From: Pseudonocardia sp. EC080619-01
GTDB taxonomy: Bacteria > Actinomycetota > Actinomycetes > Mycobacteriales > Pseudonocardiaceae
DNA: 64,000 nucleotides
Direction of reading: 5' to 3'
Assembly: GCF_001420995.1 (NCBI RefSeq)
Contig: NZ_CP012184.1
Coordinates: forward strand, 1,534,501 to 1,598,500
How positions within the stretch are numbered: position 1 is the stretch's first letter; every line of letters begins with the position of its first letter. Shown here in pieces: positions 44,729 to 53,852 of this stretch. A program made the translations under genes and the position numbers. Under the pieces are notes generated by a model, which was not told where the DNA came from, did not search any database, and saw nothing but the letters and a program-made list of their open reading frames with translations.

Positions 44729-45021
44729 GTGCGCTGCATGGTGGCCCACAGGCCGGCCGCGTGGAGCTTCGCCACGTGCACCTCGACGGTGTCCTTGTCA
44801 CCGGAGGAGACGGCGGCCTTGCCCTTGTGGTGCACGTCGAGCATCAGCGCGTTCGCCGTCTGCTCGGGATAGTCGAAGACCTTCTGCAGGACGTACGTGA
44901 CGTACGACATCAGGTTGACCGGATCGTTCCACACGATCGCCTGCCACGGGGTGTCAGGACTGGTGGCATCGTCCGTGTCCGGCGAGACCTGCTCGGTGGG
45001 CGACGGGGACGGCGCGGTCAT
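44725..45021 (-). CDS. clpS: ATP-dependent Clp protease adaptor ClpS
   Basis: The 98-residue adaptor has a disordered leader of about 30 residues and the ClpS core: [20 protein letters not shown] holds the N-end-residue pocket (Asn-Asp-Pro), followed by [20 protein letters not shown] and the end [13 protein letters not shown]. It delivers proteins with N-end degron residues to ClpC/ClpP. ATG 45021 is chosen; ATG 45030 three codons upstream is possible. It is divergent from pncB with about 40 bases between starts. Confidence 0.95.
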   Translation of the reverse strand: MTAPSPSPTEQVSPDTDDATSPDTPWQAIVWNDPVNLMSYVTYVLQKVFDYPEQTANALMLDVHHKGKAAVSSGDKDTVEVHVAKLHAAGLWATMQRT

Positions 45022-45060
45022 GCGCACCATGGTGACACAGGCGGGCATAGGCTCCGTCCC

Positions 45061-46380
45061 ATGACCGGCTCCGTCCCCCCGCCCGCCCCGGCACCGGGCA
45101 CGGCACTGCTGACCGACCGCTACGAGCTGACGATGGTGGCCGCCGCGCTCGCCGACGGCACGGCCGACCGGCACTGCGTGTTCGAGCTCTTCGCCCGCCG
45201 CCTCCCGGACGGCCGCCGCTACGGCGTCGTCGCCGGGACCGGGCGGCTGCTCGAGGCCCTGCGCGGGTTCCGGTTCGGCCCCGCCGACCTGGAGACGCTG
45301 GCGACCGTCGTCGACGACGACACCCTGGGCTGGCTGCGCGACTACCGCTTCACCGGCGACGTCGACGGCTACCCCGAGGGGGAGCTCTACTTCCCCGGCT
45401 CCCCGGTCCTCACCGTCACCGGGACGTTCGCCGACGCCGTCCTCCTCGAGACCCTCGCGTTGTCGATCTTCAACCACGACAGCGCGATCGCCTCCGCCGC
45501 GGCCCGGATGGTCACGGCCGCGGCCGGACGCCCGCTGATCGAGATGGGGTCCCGGCGCACCCACGAGGAGGCGGCCGTGGCGGCCGCCCGGTCGGCGTAC
45601 CTCGCCGGGTTCACCACGACGTCGAACCTCGCCGCCGGGCAGCGGTTCGGCATCCCGACCGCCGGCACCGCCGCGCACGCCTGGATCCTGCTGCACGACG
45701 ACGAGCCCGCCGCGTTCCGCAGCCAGGTCGCGGCACTGGGGACGGGCACCACCCTGCTCGTCGACACCTTCGACATCCGCAAGGGCATCGCGAACGCCGT
45801 CGAGGCGGCCGGCACCGGTCTCGGCGCGGTCCGGATCGACTCCGGCGACCTCGGCGAGCTCGCGCGGCAGGCCCGGGACCAGCTCGACTCGCTCGGCGCG
45901 ACCGGCACCCGGATCGTGCTCTCCGGTGATCTGGACGAGTACGCCATCGCGTCGCTGCGCGCCGAGCCCGTCGACTCCTACGGCGTCGGGACGTCGCTGG
46001 TCACCGGGTCCGGTGCCCCGACGGCGGGGATGGTCTACAAGCTCGTCGAGGTCGACGGGCGCCCGGTGAGCAAGCGGTCCAGCGCGAAGGAGTCGCGGGG
46101 CGGGCGGAAGTCGGCGCTGCGCCGGTTCAAGCCGACCGGCACCGCGGTGGAGGAGGTCGTGTTCCCGCACGGCTCCGAGCCCGAGCTCGGCGACCACGAC
46201 CGCGTGCTGCCGGTGCCGCTCGTCCGCGGCGGTGAGCTGGTCGACGGGACGGGCTCGCTGCCCGACGCCCGCGAGCGGCTCCGCGCGGCGCTGGTGGCCG
46301 TACCGTGGGAGGGTCTGAAGCTCTCCCGCGGCGAGCCCGCGATCCCGACCAGCTTCGTCACGCCCGCCACGGAGGGGTGA
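45061..46380 (+). CDS. pncB: Nicotinate phosphoribosyltransferase
   Basis: The 439-residue enzyme converts nicotinate and PRPP to nicotinate mononucleotide in NAD salvage. [16 protein letters not shown] at the start, [44 protein letters not shown] and [16 protein letters not shown] are the family blocks. The length fits the bacterial class 2 enzyme. The stop is one base before the pncA start, so nicotinamide is turned to nicotinate by PncA and then used by PncB from the same transcript. Confidence 0.96.
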   Translation: MTGSVPPPAPAPGTALLTDRYELTMVAAALADGTADRHCVFELFARRLPDGRRYGVVAGTGRLLEALRGFRFGPADLETLATVVDDDTLGWLRDYRFTGDVDGYPEGELYFPGSPVLTVTGTFADAVLLETLALSIFNHDSAIASAAARMVTAAAGRPLIEMGSRRTHEEAAVAAARSAYLAGFTTTSNLAAGQRFGIPTAGTAAHAWILLHDDEPAAFRSQVAALGTGTTLLVDTFDIRKGIANAVEAAGTGLGAVRIDSGDLGELARQARDQLDSLGATGTRIVLSGDLDEYAIASLRAEPVDSYGVGTSLVTGSGAPTAGMVYKLVEVDGRPVSKRSSAKESRGGRKSALRRFKPTGTAVEEVVFPHGSEPELGDHDRVLPVPLVRGGELVDGTGSLPDARERLRAALVAVPWEGLKLSRGEPAIPTSFVTPATEG

Positions 46381-46381
46381 G

Positions 46382-46945
46382 ATGGCCCGAGCACTGATCG
46401 TCGTCGACGTCCAGAACGACTTCTGCGAGGGCGGGGCGCTGGCCGTGGCGGGTGGCGCCGCGGTCGCCGCCCGGATCGGGCGGCTCGCCGCCGAGGGCTC
46501 CTACGACCACGTCGTCGCCACCCGGGACGTGCACGTCGACCCGGGCCCGCACTTCTCCGACACCCCGGACTTCGTCGACTCGTGGCCGCCGCACTGCCGG
46601 GCCGGGACGCCCGGGGCGTCGTTCCACCCGGCGCTGGACGTCGCGCCGATCGAGTGCGTCTTCGACAAGGGCGCCTACTCCAGCGCGTACTCCGGGTTCG
46701 AGGGCGCGAGCGAGAACGAGTCGGGCCTGCCGCTGGCCGACTGGCTCGACGCCCGCGGAGTGGGCGAGGTCGACGTCGTCGGCCTGGCGACCGACCACTG
46801 CGTCCGGGCGACCGCGCTGGACGCGGCCCGGCTCGGCCTGACGACGACGGTGCTGCTCGAGCACTGCGCCGGGGTCGCGCAGGAGACGACCGGCCGGGCC
46901 CTCGCCCAGCTGCGCGAGGCCGGGGTGACCGTCACCGAGGTGTGA
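46382..46945 (+). CDS. pncA: Nicotinamidase (isochorismatase family)
   Basis: The 187-residue enzyme hydrolyses nicotinamide to nicotinate. The catalytic triad is visible as Asp in [16 protein letters not shown], Lys in [13 protein letters not shown] and Cys in [11 protein letters not shown]. The metal-site segment [15 protein letters not shown] is present. It is coupled to pncB. Its end overlaps the end of the convergent BCCT gene by 14 bases. Pyrazinamide-type activation is known for this family. Confidence 0.95.
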   Translation: MARALIVVDVQNDFCEGGALAVAGGAAVAARIGRLAAEGSYDHVVATRDVHVDPGPHFSDTPDFVDSWPPHCRAGTPGASFHPALDVAPIECVFDKGAYSSAYSGFEGASENESGLPLADWLDARGVGEVDVVGLATDHCVRATALDAARLGLTTTVLLEHCAGVAQETTGRALAQLREAGVTVTEV

Positions 46946-48802
46946 CCGGCTCCACCGCGGGCGCCGGCTCGGCGGGTGCCGGGTCGGCGGGTGCCGGGTC
47001 GGCAGGCGGCGGCTCCGCCTGCGGTTCGGCGGGCACGGGTGGGGCCTCGTCGTCCGGGTCCGCGCCGTCCGGGTCCGCGCCGTCCGGGTCCGCGCCGTCC
47101 TCGCCGCCCTCCTCGTCCTCGCCGCCCTCGGTGGTGAACGCACCGACCTTCACGTAGAAGTCGTCGCCGTGTCTGTCGGTGGCCCAGTCCACCGCCTGCT
47201 CGATCACCTCGACACTCTTGATGCTGCGGAGGACGACCCGGTCCCGCCGGACGTCGCGCAGCAGGGCGACGCAGAGCAGGACCATGATCACCACGAACGG
47301 CGCGGCCACCAGGATCGTGAGGTCCTGGATCCCGGAGAGCGCGTCCTCCCCTCCGGTGACCAGCATCAGCACCGCCACCGCGCCCGTCGCGGCTCCCCAG
47401 AAGACCACCACCCACCGGCTCGGCTCGATGGTCCCGCGCTGCGAGAGCGTCCCCATGACGATCGACGCCGCGTCCGCACCGGACACGAAGAAGATCGCGA
47501 CCAGGACCATCACGAGCAACCCGGTCACCGTCGCCCACGGATAGGCCCCGAGCATCTCGAACAGCTGGACGTTCGCGTCGCCGGAGAACCGCGCGCCCGT
47601 CTGCGCCTGCTCGACCGCGGTACCGCCGAAGATGCAGAACCAGACCAGGGAGACCAGGCTCGGCGCGAGGATCACGCCGCCCACGAACTCCTTGATCGTG
47701 CGCCCGCGCGAGATCCGGGCCAGGAACATCCCGACGAACGGCGTCCAGGAGATCCACCAGGCCCAGTAGAAGACGGTCCAGCCGGACAGCCACTCGAGCA
47801 TCGGCTCGCCGCCGACGGCCTCGGTGCGCGCCACCATGTCGAAGAACTGGGAGAAGTACGCGCCCAGCGACGTCGGGATCATGTCCAGCACGAGCACCGT
47901 CGGGCCGACGACGAACACGAACAGCGCCAGCGCGGCGGCCAGCACCATGTTCGTGTTCGACAGCCACTGGATGCCCGGGCGACGCCGGAGACCGCGGACA
48001 GGACGAAGGCCGCGGTCAGCACGACGACGATCGCGGCCAGCACCGGGGCGCCGACGTCGCCGTCGACCCAGCCGACGGCCTGCATGCCGCCACCGATCTG
48101 GAAGGCACCGAGACCGAGCGAGGCGGCCGAGCCGAACAGCGTCGCGAAGATCGCCAGGATGTCGATCGTCCTGCCGACCGGACCCTCCGCGGCCCGGCGC
48201 CCGATCAGCGGGACGAACGCCTGGCTGATCAGCTGACGGCGCCCCCTGCGGAACGTCGAGTACGCGATGGCCAGCCCGACGACGGCGTAGATCGCCCACG
48301 GGTGCAGCGTCCAGTGGAACAGCGAGGTCGCCATGGCCGTCTGCATCGCCTCGGTCGTCCCCGGTGCGGCGGACCCCGGGGGCGGCGACGCGTAGAACGA
48401 CAGCGGCTCGGTGACGCCGAAGAACATCAGCCCGATGCCCATGCCGGCGGAGAACATCATCGCGATCCAGGACACCGTCCGGAACTCGGGCTGCTCGTCG
48501 TCGGCACCGAGCCTGATCCGGCCGAACCTGCTGAACGCGAGGAAGAGCGCGAACGCGACGAAGCCGGTCGCGGCGAGGATGAAGCCCCAGCCCCCGGCCC
48601 GCATCAGGCCGTCGATCATGGTGCTCGCGGCGTCGCCGAGCCCCTGCGGGTCCGCGACACCCCACACCACGAAGAGCAGCGCCAGGGCCGCGCCCACGCC
48701 GAAGACGGTCCGGTCGGTGCGGCCCGCGGTCACCGGGCTCTCCGGGCTCACCGGGGGCTCGGGGAGGTCCGCGGTCCGGGACCGCGGTTCGACGTCTGCC
48801 AT
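46932..48802 (-). pseudogene. BCCT family betaine/choline transporter, disrupted by a frameshift near 47980
   Basis: A BCCT transporter runs from ATG 48802 through FGVGAALALLFVVWGVADP, MGIGLMFFGVTEPLSFY and LSAVSGV in one frame, then continues in another frame from PGIQWLSNTNMVLAAALALF through GWTVFYWAWWISWTPFVGMF and VLILVAIFFVSGADAAS-like helices to 46932. One base appears to be missing within GCCCGGGCGAC at 47974-47983. The 12 expected helices are present across the two frames, with the WAWWISW betaine-binding motif intact. The C-terminal tail has (D-G-A-D-P)-type repeats. It may be a sequence error or a true loss. It lies in the betaine breakdown island. Confidence 0.8.
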
Positions 48803-48934
48803 GACGGTGTCCACCTCTGTTCGGGAATCCGGGCGGCGGATCGACGCTGATCGGGATCCGCGCGGAGCGGGGCGGGCGGTGCGTGCCGGGAGGTCGTGCG
48901 GTGATCGCCGGGGAGGGGCCACCTCACGGCACCC

Positions 48935-48961
48935 ATCAGATACTCGACTAATATATCTGAT
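48935..48961. promoter_or_regulatory. AT-rich inverted repeat, putative GntR operator before BCCT/gbcA
   Basis: ATCAGATA (48935-48942) and TATCTGAT (48954-48961) are perfect complements 11 bases apart. The right part AATATATCTGATCA resembles the TTGATATATCAA operators at 52217 and 63537, and the word ATATCTGA is found again at 63520-63527 near the glyA start. This suggests a third site of the same regulator. Confidence 0.5.
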
Positions 48962-49120
48962 CAGCCTAAGATCCGGCACGAGCGCCGGTCAAGGTCGGCG
49001 CCCGCCCTCCGACGCCGACGACCCGGGAGCCGCCACGCGTCCCACACCGCCCTCGGGAAGTCCCGGCCCGATCTGCCACGACAGGCGCGACGACCTGCGG
49101 ATCGTCGCCCGAATCGACTC

Positions 49121-49150
49121 TTGACAGGACCCCCGGGGTCGCGCTCCCAT
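49121..49150 (+). promoter_or_regulatory. Candidate gbcA promoter (TTGACA, weak -10)
   Basis: A perfect -35 hexamer TTGACA lies at 49121-49126. The best -10, TCCCAT at 49145-49150 with an 18-base spacer, is poor, which fits a promoter that needs activation. The start codon of gbcA is about 170 bases further on. Confidence 0.35.
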
Positions 49151-49322
49151 CATGGTGCACATTGAGCGACCGGTTGCTTGTCACGCAACGGTTGCCCTGC
49201 TTTTCCTTCTCATTTCTCGCGCACGCGGAGCACCGGCGTGCAGGTCCCGCACACCCGATCGACCTCTCCCCCGCCCCGGGCCCGAGCCGCGGGCACCCAT
49301 GTCCTGCACGAGGAGCACTGCC

Positions 49323-50468
49323 ATGACGACCGGTGAGCTGTCCCCCTCCACCCGCGGTCAGGCCCTGCCGGAGAGCCTGCGAGAGACCCTGGCGGGCCAC
49401 TACTACACCGATCCGGACATCTTCCGGGCCGAGCAGGACAGCATCTTCCACACAGGATGGTTCTGCTCCGTCCTGAGCGCAGACCTCGACCGGCCCGGCC
49501 GGTTCGAGACCGTCCAGATCGGACGCGAGAGCGTCATCGTGACCCGCGGCCGCGACGGTGCGGTCCGGGCGTTCCTGAACGTGTGCCGGCACCGGGGTGC
49601 ACGGCTGTGCACCGAGGAGAGCGGCGAGGTGAAGCGCTCCTTCCAGTGTCCGTACCACGCGTGGACCTACGGCCTGGACGGCAAGCTCGTCGCCGCGCCG
49701 AACCTGACCGCGATGCCGGACGTCGACAAGGTCGAGTACGGCCTGCACACGGTGCACGTCCGCGAGTGGCTGGGCTACGCCTGGCTGTGCCTGGCGGAGG
49801 ACCCGCCGCCGTTCGAGGAGACGGTGATCGGCGACGTCACCGCCCGGCTCGGCTCGCCGGACGCGATCGTCGGCTACGACGTCGAGAACCTGAAGCTCGG
49901 CCGGCGCATCTCCTACGACGTCAAGGCGAACTGGAAGCAGATCGTCGAGAACTTCATGGAGTGCTACCACTGCGCGACGATCCACCCGGAGCTCACCGAG
50001 GTGCTGCCCGAGTTCGCCGACGGCCTCGCCGCGCAGTACTTCGTCGGCCACGGCGCCGAGTTCGGCGAGGAGGTCCAGGGCTTCACCGTGGACGGCTCGG
50101 CCGGGCTCGCCCCGATCCCGGGGGTCGGCGCCGACCAGGACCGCCGCTACTACGCGATCACCGTGCGGCCGCAGGTGTTCATCAACCTGGTGCCCGACCA
50201 TGTGGTCTTCCACCGGATGTTCCCGCTGACGGCGGAGCGGACCATGGTCGTCTGCGACTGGCTCTACCTGCCCGAGGTCGTCGACTCCGGCGCCGACATC
50301 GACCGGTCCGTCGAGCTCTTCCACCGGGTCAACCTGCAGGACTTCGAGGCCTGTGAGCGCTGCCAGGTGGCGATGGACTCGCGCTCGTACCGCGACGGCG
50401 GCGTCCTGGTCCCGAGCGAGCACCACATCGGCGAGTTCCACGACTGGGTGCGCGAGCGCCTCGGCTGA
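49323..50468 (+). CDS. gbcA: Rieske non-haem iron oxygenase, glycine betaine demethylase component GbcA-like
   Basis: The 381-residue oxygenase has the Rieske cluster ligands C-x-H in NVCRHRGARLC and C-x2-H in FQCPYHAWTYG, and the mononuclear iron site ENFMECYHCATIHPEL. The length and the GRRISYDVKANWKQIVENF segment match GbcA, which removes one methyl from glycine betaine to give dimethylglycine and formaldehyde. The dimethylglycine and sarcosine enzymes follow in the same island, which supports the role. Stachydrine and carnitine oxygenases are close relatives. ATG 49323 has ACGAGGAGC upstream. No reductase gene (GbcB) is next to it. Confidence 0.88.
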   Translation: MTTGELSPSTRGQALPESLRETLAGHYYTDPDIFRAEQDSIFHTGWFCSVLSADLDRPGRFETVQIGRESVIVTRGRDGAVRAFLNVCRHRGARLCTEESGEVKRSFQCPYHAWTYGLDGKLVAAPNLTAMPDVDKVEYGLHTVHVREWLGYAWLCLAEDPPPFEETVIGDVTARLGSPDAIVGYDVENLKLGRRISYDVKANWKQIVENFMECYHCATIHPELTEVLPEFADGLAAQYFVGHGAEFGEEVQGFTVDGSAGLAPIPGVGADQDRRYYAITVRPQVFINLVPDHVVFHRMFPLTAERTMVVCDWLYLPEVVDSGADIDRSVELFHRVNLQDFEACERCQVAMDSRSYRDGGVLVPSEHHIGEFHDWVRERLG

Positions 50469-50479
50469 GCACCCCCGAG

Positions 50480-50516
50480 GGCCCCGTCACCCGCCACCCC
50501 GGCGAGTGACGGGGCC
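50480..50516 (+). terminator. Hairpin terminator after gbcA
   Basis: GGCCCCGTCAC (50480-50490) and GTGACGGGGCC (50506-50516) are perfect 11-base complements; CGCC and GGCG in the loop extend the stem after a mismatch. It lies 11 bases after the gbcA stop. Confidence 0.7.
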
Positions 50517-51298
50517 GCCCCACGCCCAGTCCCACCGACCCACTCCCGCCCGCCCACCCCAGCTCACCTGCCTCCGGTCCCCAGGCTCCGCTCCGCAGCC
50601 GGCCGAGACGCTCACCGAACCCGCCGTCGCTCACGCGATCGTGCGAGCGCCAGCGGATCCCGCGAGCGCCCACAGATCGTGTGAGCGCCGACAGACCAGG
50701 TGAGCGCCGTCAGATCGCGTGCGAGCCAGCGGATCCGTGAGCACCAGCGGATCCGTGAGCGCCGGCGGATCCTCTGGGCGTCGGCAGGCCCGTCAGCACC
50801 ACGGATCCGGCGAGACGCTCACCGAACCCGGCACTGCTCACGCAATCGGGCGAGCGTCCACGGATCCCGCGAGCGCCGACAGATCGCGTGCGCGTCGCCA
50901 GGCCCCGGGAGCGTCGACAGCCCCGCGAGCGTCGGCAGAACCCGCGGACGCGCTCGCCGATCCCGTGAGCGGCCAGGGCCCTCCGAGCGTCAGAGGTCCC
51001 GTCGCACCCACGAATCCCGCAAGACGCTCACCGAACCCGGCACCGCTCACGCGATCGCGCGAGCGTCCACGGATCCCGCGAGCGCCCGCGGAACGCGTGA
51101 GCGCCGACAGGCTCTGTGAGCGTCCGGGACCCGGTGCGCGTCGACGAGGCCCCGAAGCACCACGGATCCGGCGAGACGCTCACCGAACCCGGTATTGCTC
51201 ACGCGATCGCGCGAGCGTCCACGGATCCCGTGAGCGTCAGCAGATCCCGTGAGAGTCAGCGGATCCCGTGAGAGTCAGCGGATCCTGTGAGCGTCGGG
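50517..51298. repeat. Intergenic array of four degenerate 64-base repeats
   Basis: Four copies of a unit of about 64 bases begin at 50606, 50813, 51022 and 51174. Each starts AGACGCTCACCGAACCC, has a near palindrome around GCTCACGCGATCGCGCGAGC, and ends CACGGATCCCGCGAGCG. Between them are many shorter words of the type GCGAGCGCC and CGGATCCCGTGAG. Open frames here are Arg/Ser-rich and differ in every frame, so the stretch is probably non-coding. The copies are 152-209 bases apart, too irregular for CRISPR. The function is unknown; it could be a transcript-end or DNA-structure element. Confidence 0.7.
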
Positions 51299-52147
51299 TC
51301 AGCGGAAGACGACGGTGCTCGTCCCCGACAGCAGGACCCGGCGCTCGCAGTGCCAGCGCACCGCGCGGGACAGGGCCAGGGCCTCGGCGTCGCGGCCGAC
51401 CATCTGCAGCGCCGTCGGGTGGTGACCGTGGTCGATCCGGATGACCTCCTGCTCGATGATCGGGCCCTCGTCGAGGTCGGGGGTCACGTAGTGCGCGGTG
51501 GCACCGACCAGCTTCACCCCGCGGTCGTAGGCCTGGTGGTAGGGCCGGGCGCCCTTGAAGCCGGGCAGGAACGAGTGGTGGATGTTGATGGCGCGGCCGT
51601 GCAGCGCCTTGCAGGTCTCGTCGGAGAGCACCTGCATGTAGCGGGCGAGCACGACGAGCTCGGCGTCGAACTCGTCGACCGTCCGCAGGAGCTGTGCCTC
51701 GGCCTCCGGCTTCGTCTCCGGCGTCACCGGGATGTGCACGAACGGCAGGCCGGCGGCCTCCGCCATCGGTCGCAGGTCGGGATGGTTCGACACGACGGCG
51801 ACGATGTCGGCGCCCAGGTTGCCCGCCCGCCACCGGAAGATCAGGTCGTTGAGGCAGTGGCCCAGCCGGGACACCATCACGAGGATCCGGGCCGGGGCGT
51901 CGCCGGAGAAGGCGTAGTCCATCCCGAACTCGGTCGCCACCGGCTCGAAGGCGCGGGCCACCGTGCCGAGGTCGACGCCCTCCGGGGCCACGACCTGGGT
52001 GCGGAGGAACAGCCGCTCGCGGATCGGGTCGTCGAACTGCTGGTACTCCCCGATGTCGCAGCCGTGCTCGAACAGGAAGGCGCTCACCGCGCGCACGATG
52101 CCGGTGCGGTTGGCGCAGTTCAGGGTCAGGATGAACGAACGGGTCAC
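51299..52147 (-). CDS. purU: Formyltetrahydrofolate deformylase
   Basis: The 282-residue enzyme hydrolyses 10-formyl-THF to formate and THF. It has an N-terminal ACT domain (FILTLNCANRTGIVRAVSAF) and a C-terminal formyl transferase-like domain with VVSNHPDL, NIHHSFLPGFKGARPYHQA (catalytic His) and TAHYVTPDLDEGPIIEQ (catalytic Asp). In this island it drains formyl-THF made from betaine methyl groups and restores free THF. GTG 52147 has GGAGACACC upstream. It is divergent from the GntR gene and its promoter overlaps the TTGATATATCAA operator. Confidence 0.95.
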   Translation of the reverse strand: MTRSFILTLNCANRTGIVRAVSAFLFEHGCDIGEYQQFDDPIRERLFLRTQVVAPEGVDLGTVARAFEPVATEFGMDYAFSGDAPARILVMVSRLGHCLNDLIFRWRAGNLGADIVAVVSNHPDLRPMAEAAGLPFVHIPVTPETKPEAEAQLLRTVDEFDAELVVLARYMQVLSDETCKALHGRAINIHHSFLPGFKGARPYHQAYDRGVKLVGATAHYVTPDLDEGPIIEQEVIRIDHGHHPTALQMVGRDAEALALSRAVRWHCERRVLLSGTSTVVFR

Positions 52148-52208
52148 GGTGTCTCCTCGGGCTTCCGCGTCCTCCGGGCGGGCCGTGGCGACAGGACCCG
52201 CCCGGGAG

Positions 52209-52238
52209 ATACTGCATTGATATATCAACTGTCGTCAA
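52209..52238 (-). promoter_or_regulatory. purU promoter with operator between -35 and -10
   Basis: On the minus strand TTGACG (52238-52233) and CAGTAT (52214-52209) are 18 bases apart, a good sigma-70-type promoter. The palindrome TTGATATATCAA lies fully within the spacer, the ideal place for a repressor. The start codon of purU is about 60 bases downstream. Confidence 0.6.
52217..52228. promoter_or_regulatory. GntR operator TTGATATATCAA between purU and gntR
   Basis: A perfect 12-base palindrome identical to the one at 63537-63548. It lies in the gap between divergent purU and the GntR/FCD regulator and inside the purU promoter spacer. Two perfect copies in a very GC-rich window, both in front of genes of one pathway, are unlikely by chance. 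Confidence 0.75.
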
Positions 52239-52294
52239 GAGTCGGCGGACTGACGGTGCACTGTCAGATCGGTGTGCGGGGTTACCATGCGGTA

Positions 52295-52960
52295 GTGACC
52301 GCTCTTCCCGATGTCAGTGAGCCGGAGTACGCCTCCCTGGCCGACAAGGCCTACACGGCGATCCGGGACCGACTGATCATGCTCGACATCCCGCCGATGA
52401 CGGCGATCGACGACGTCGCGCTGGCCAAGGCGCTGGAGGTCGGCCGCACCCCCGTCCGGGAGGCGCTGAAGCGGCTCGAGATCGACCGTCTGGTGATCTC
52501 CTACCCGCGCCGCGGCACGTTCGCGACCGGCGTCGACATCACCGATCTCGCCTACATCTCCGAGATCCGGGTCCAGCTCGAGCCGCTCGCCGCCCGCCGG
52601 GCCGCCGAGTCGGCGGGCACCGCCGTGCTCGCCGACCTCGTGGAGCTGGCCGACACGATCGACGGTCTCGACGTGCGGACCCTCGACCGCGACTCCCTGA
52701 TGCGCTGGGACCTCCACGTGCACCGCGCGATCTACGCGGCCGCGGCGAACCCGCACCTCGAGGACACGCTGATCCGTTACGACAACCTGGCGACCAGGAT
52801 CTTCTGTCTGTTCCTGGACCGGATGTCGCACTTCGACCAGCACGTCGGCGAGCACACCGGCCTGCTCCGGGCGATCGGCGAGCGCAGGGCCGACGAGGCC
52901 GAGCAGCGGGCCCGCGACCACGTGATCGGGTTCGAGAAGGCGATCCGCGCGGTCGTCTGA
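52295..52960 (+). CDS. GntR-family (FCD) regulator of glycine betaine catabolism
   Basis: The 221-residue protein has a GntR winged helix at residues 10-75 (AYTAIRDRLIMLDIPPMTAI, ALAKALEVGRTPVREALKRL) and a C-terminal FCD domain, all-helical, with the metal His residues in RWDLHVHRAIYAAA, EHTGLLRAI and the following helix RARDHVIGF. FCD regulators bind organic acids or amino acids with a metal. Its place between purU and the folD-to-glyA operon and the shared palindrome suggest it represses the island until betaine or a product appears. GTG 52295 has TACCAT seven bases upstream, so its transcript may be leaderless. Confidence 0.88.
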   Translation: MTALPDVSEPEYASLADKAYTAIRDRLIMLDIPPMTAIDDVALAKALEVGRTPVREALKRLEIDRLVISYPRRGTFATGVDITDLAYISEIRVQLEPLAARRAAESAGTAVLADLVELADTIDGLDVRTLDRDSLMRWDLHVHRAIYAAAANPHLEDTLIRYDNLATRIFCLFLDRMSHFDQHVGEHTGLLRAIGERRADEAEQRARDHVIGFEKAIRAVV

Positions 52961-52979
52961 GCCACCGCGCCCGACCGGG

Positions 52980-53852
52980 TCAGCCGTGCGCCCGGGCCGA
53001 CCGCACGGTGTGGTCGAGGATCAGCGCCGTCGTCACCGGGCCGACCCCGCCCGGCACGGGCGTGATCCCCCCGGCCCGGGTCGCGACGTCGGCGGCATCG
53101 ACGTCGCCGGCGAGGCTGCCGTCCGGGGCGGTGTTGGTCCCGACGTCGACGACGATCGCGCCCTCCGCGACGTGCTCGGCGCGCACCAGGCCGATCAGCC
53201 CGACGGCCACGACCAGGACGTCGGCGTGGCGGGTGTGCTCGGCGAGGTCCTTGGTGTGCCGGTGGCAGATCGACACCGTGGCGTCGCGCTGCAGCAGCAG
53301 CTGCGCGGTGGGTTTCCCGACCACCAGCGACCGCCCGACGACGACCGCGCTGCGGCCGGCGAGCGCGATGCCGTGATGGTCGAGGAGCGCCAGGACGGCG
53401 GCCGCCGTCGCCGGCGGGTGGGCGGGCAGGCCCGCCGCGAGCCGGCCCACGGACAGCGGGTTGGCCCCGTCGACGTCCTTTTCGGGCACGATCTCCGCGG
53501 CGAGCTCGGAGACCCGCACCCCGTCGGGCAGCGGGGTCTGCAGGACGATCCCGTGCACCGTGTCGTCGGCGCTCAGCCCGGCCAGGGTGCGCCGGATCGT
53601 CCCGGCGTCGGCGTCCGGGGCGAGCGCGACGACGTCGCACACGATCCCGGCCCGGCCGGCCGCGCCGGACAGCGAACGGACGTACCAGCCGGCGCCCTCG
53701 TCGTCGGTGGCGACGACGACGGCGAGCCGGACCGGCACGCCCCGTCCGGCCGACTCGGCCGCACCGGCCGCGACCCGCGCGCGGATCTCCCGCGCGAGCC
53801 CGGTCCCGTCGAGGACGGCCGCGGCGGGCGCGGACGTGGACGTGGTGGTCAT
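52980..53852 (-). CDS. folD: FolD: 5,10-methylene-THF dehydrogenase, cyclohydrolase lysine replaced by leucine
   Basis: The 290-residue protein has the FolD outline: LAVVVATDDEGAGWYVRSLS, VHGIVLQTPLPDGV, EKDVDGANPLSVGRLAAG, VVGRSLVVGKPTAQLLL and PVPGGVGPVTTALIL. The conserved Tyr is Tyr57 but the Lys four residues on, needed for the cyclohydrolase step (Lys54 in E. coli), is Leu61. The dehydrogenase step should be kept and the cyclohydrolase step lost. The next gene upstream, fchA-like, overlaps it by four bases and probably supplies that step. It is the last gene of the glyA-to-folD operon. Confidence 0.9.
   Translation of the reverse strand: MTTTSTSAPAAAVLDGTGLAREIRARVAAGAAESAGRGVPVRLAVVVATDDEGAGWYVRSLSGAAGRAGIVCDVVALAPDADAGTIRRTLAGLSADDTVHGIVLQTPLPDGVRVSELAAEIVPEKDVDGANPLSVGRLAAGLPAHPPATAAAVLALLDHHGIALAGRSAVVVGRSLVVGKPTAQLLLQRDATVSICHRHTKDLAEHTRHADVLVVAVGLIGLVRAEHVAEGAIVVDVGTNTAPDGSLAGDVDAADVATRAGGITPVPGGVGPVTTALILDHTVRSARAHG

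Larger units (their letters stand above)
48803..49322. other. Divergent control region between the BCCT and gbcA genes
   Basis: This 520-base region has no gene. It holds an AT-rich inverted repeat at 48935-48961, a perfect TTGACA at 49121-49126, and a repeat GGTTGCTTGTCACGCAACGG near 49172-49191 whose inner arms GTTGC and GCAAC are complementary. The AT-rich patch stands out in a window that is otherwise very GC-rich. Promoters of both genes must lie here. Confidence 0.5.

Noticed and set aside
48803..49322. Glycine riboswitch before gbcA or the transporter
   Set aside because: No paired aptamer pattern was recognised; the AT-rich palindrome and promoter words explain the region better. A covariance search would settle it.
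50606..51237. CRISPR array
   Set aside because: The units are 64 bases, degenerate, and spaced 152-209 bases apart with related DNA between them; no cas gene is present.
50700..51252. Open frames in the gap after gbcA that give Arg/Ser-rich proteins
   Set aside because: They come from the repeat units, exist in several frames at once, have no ribosome site and no domain.
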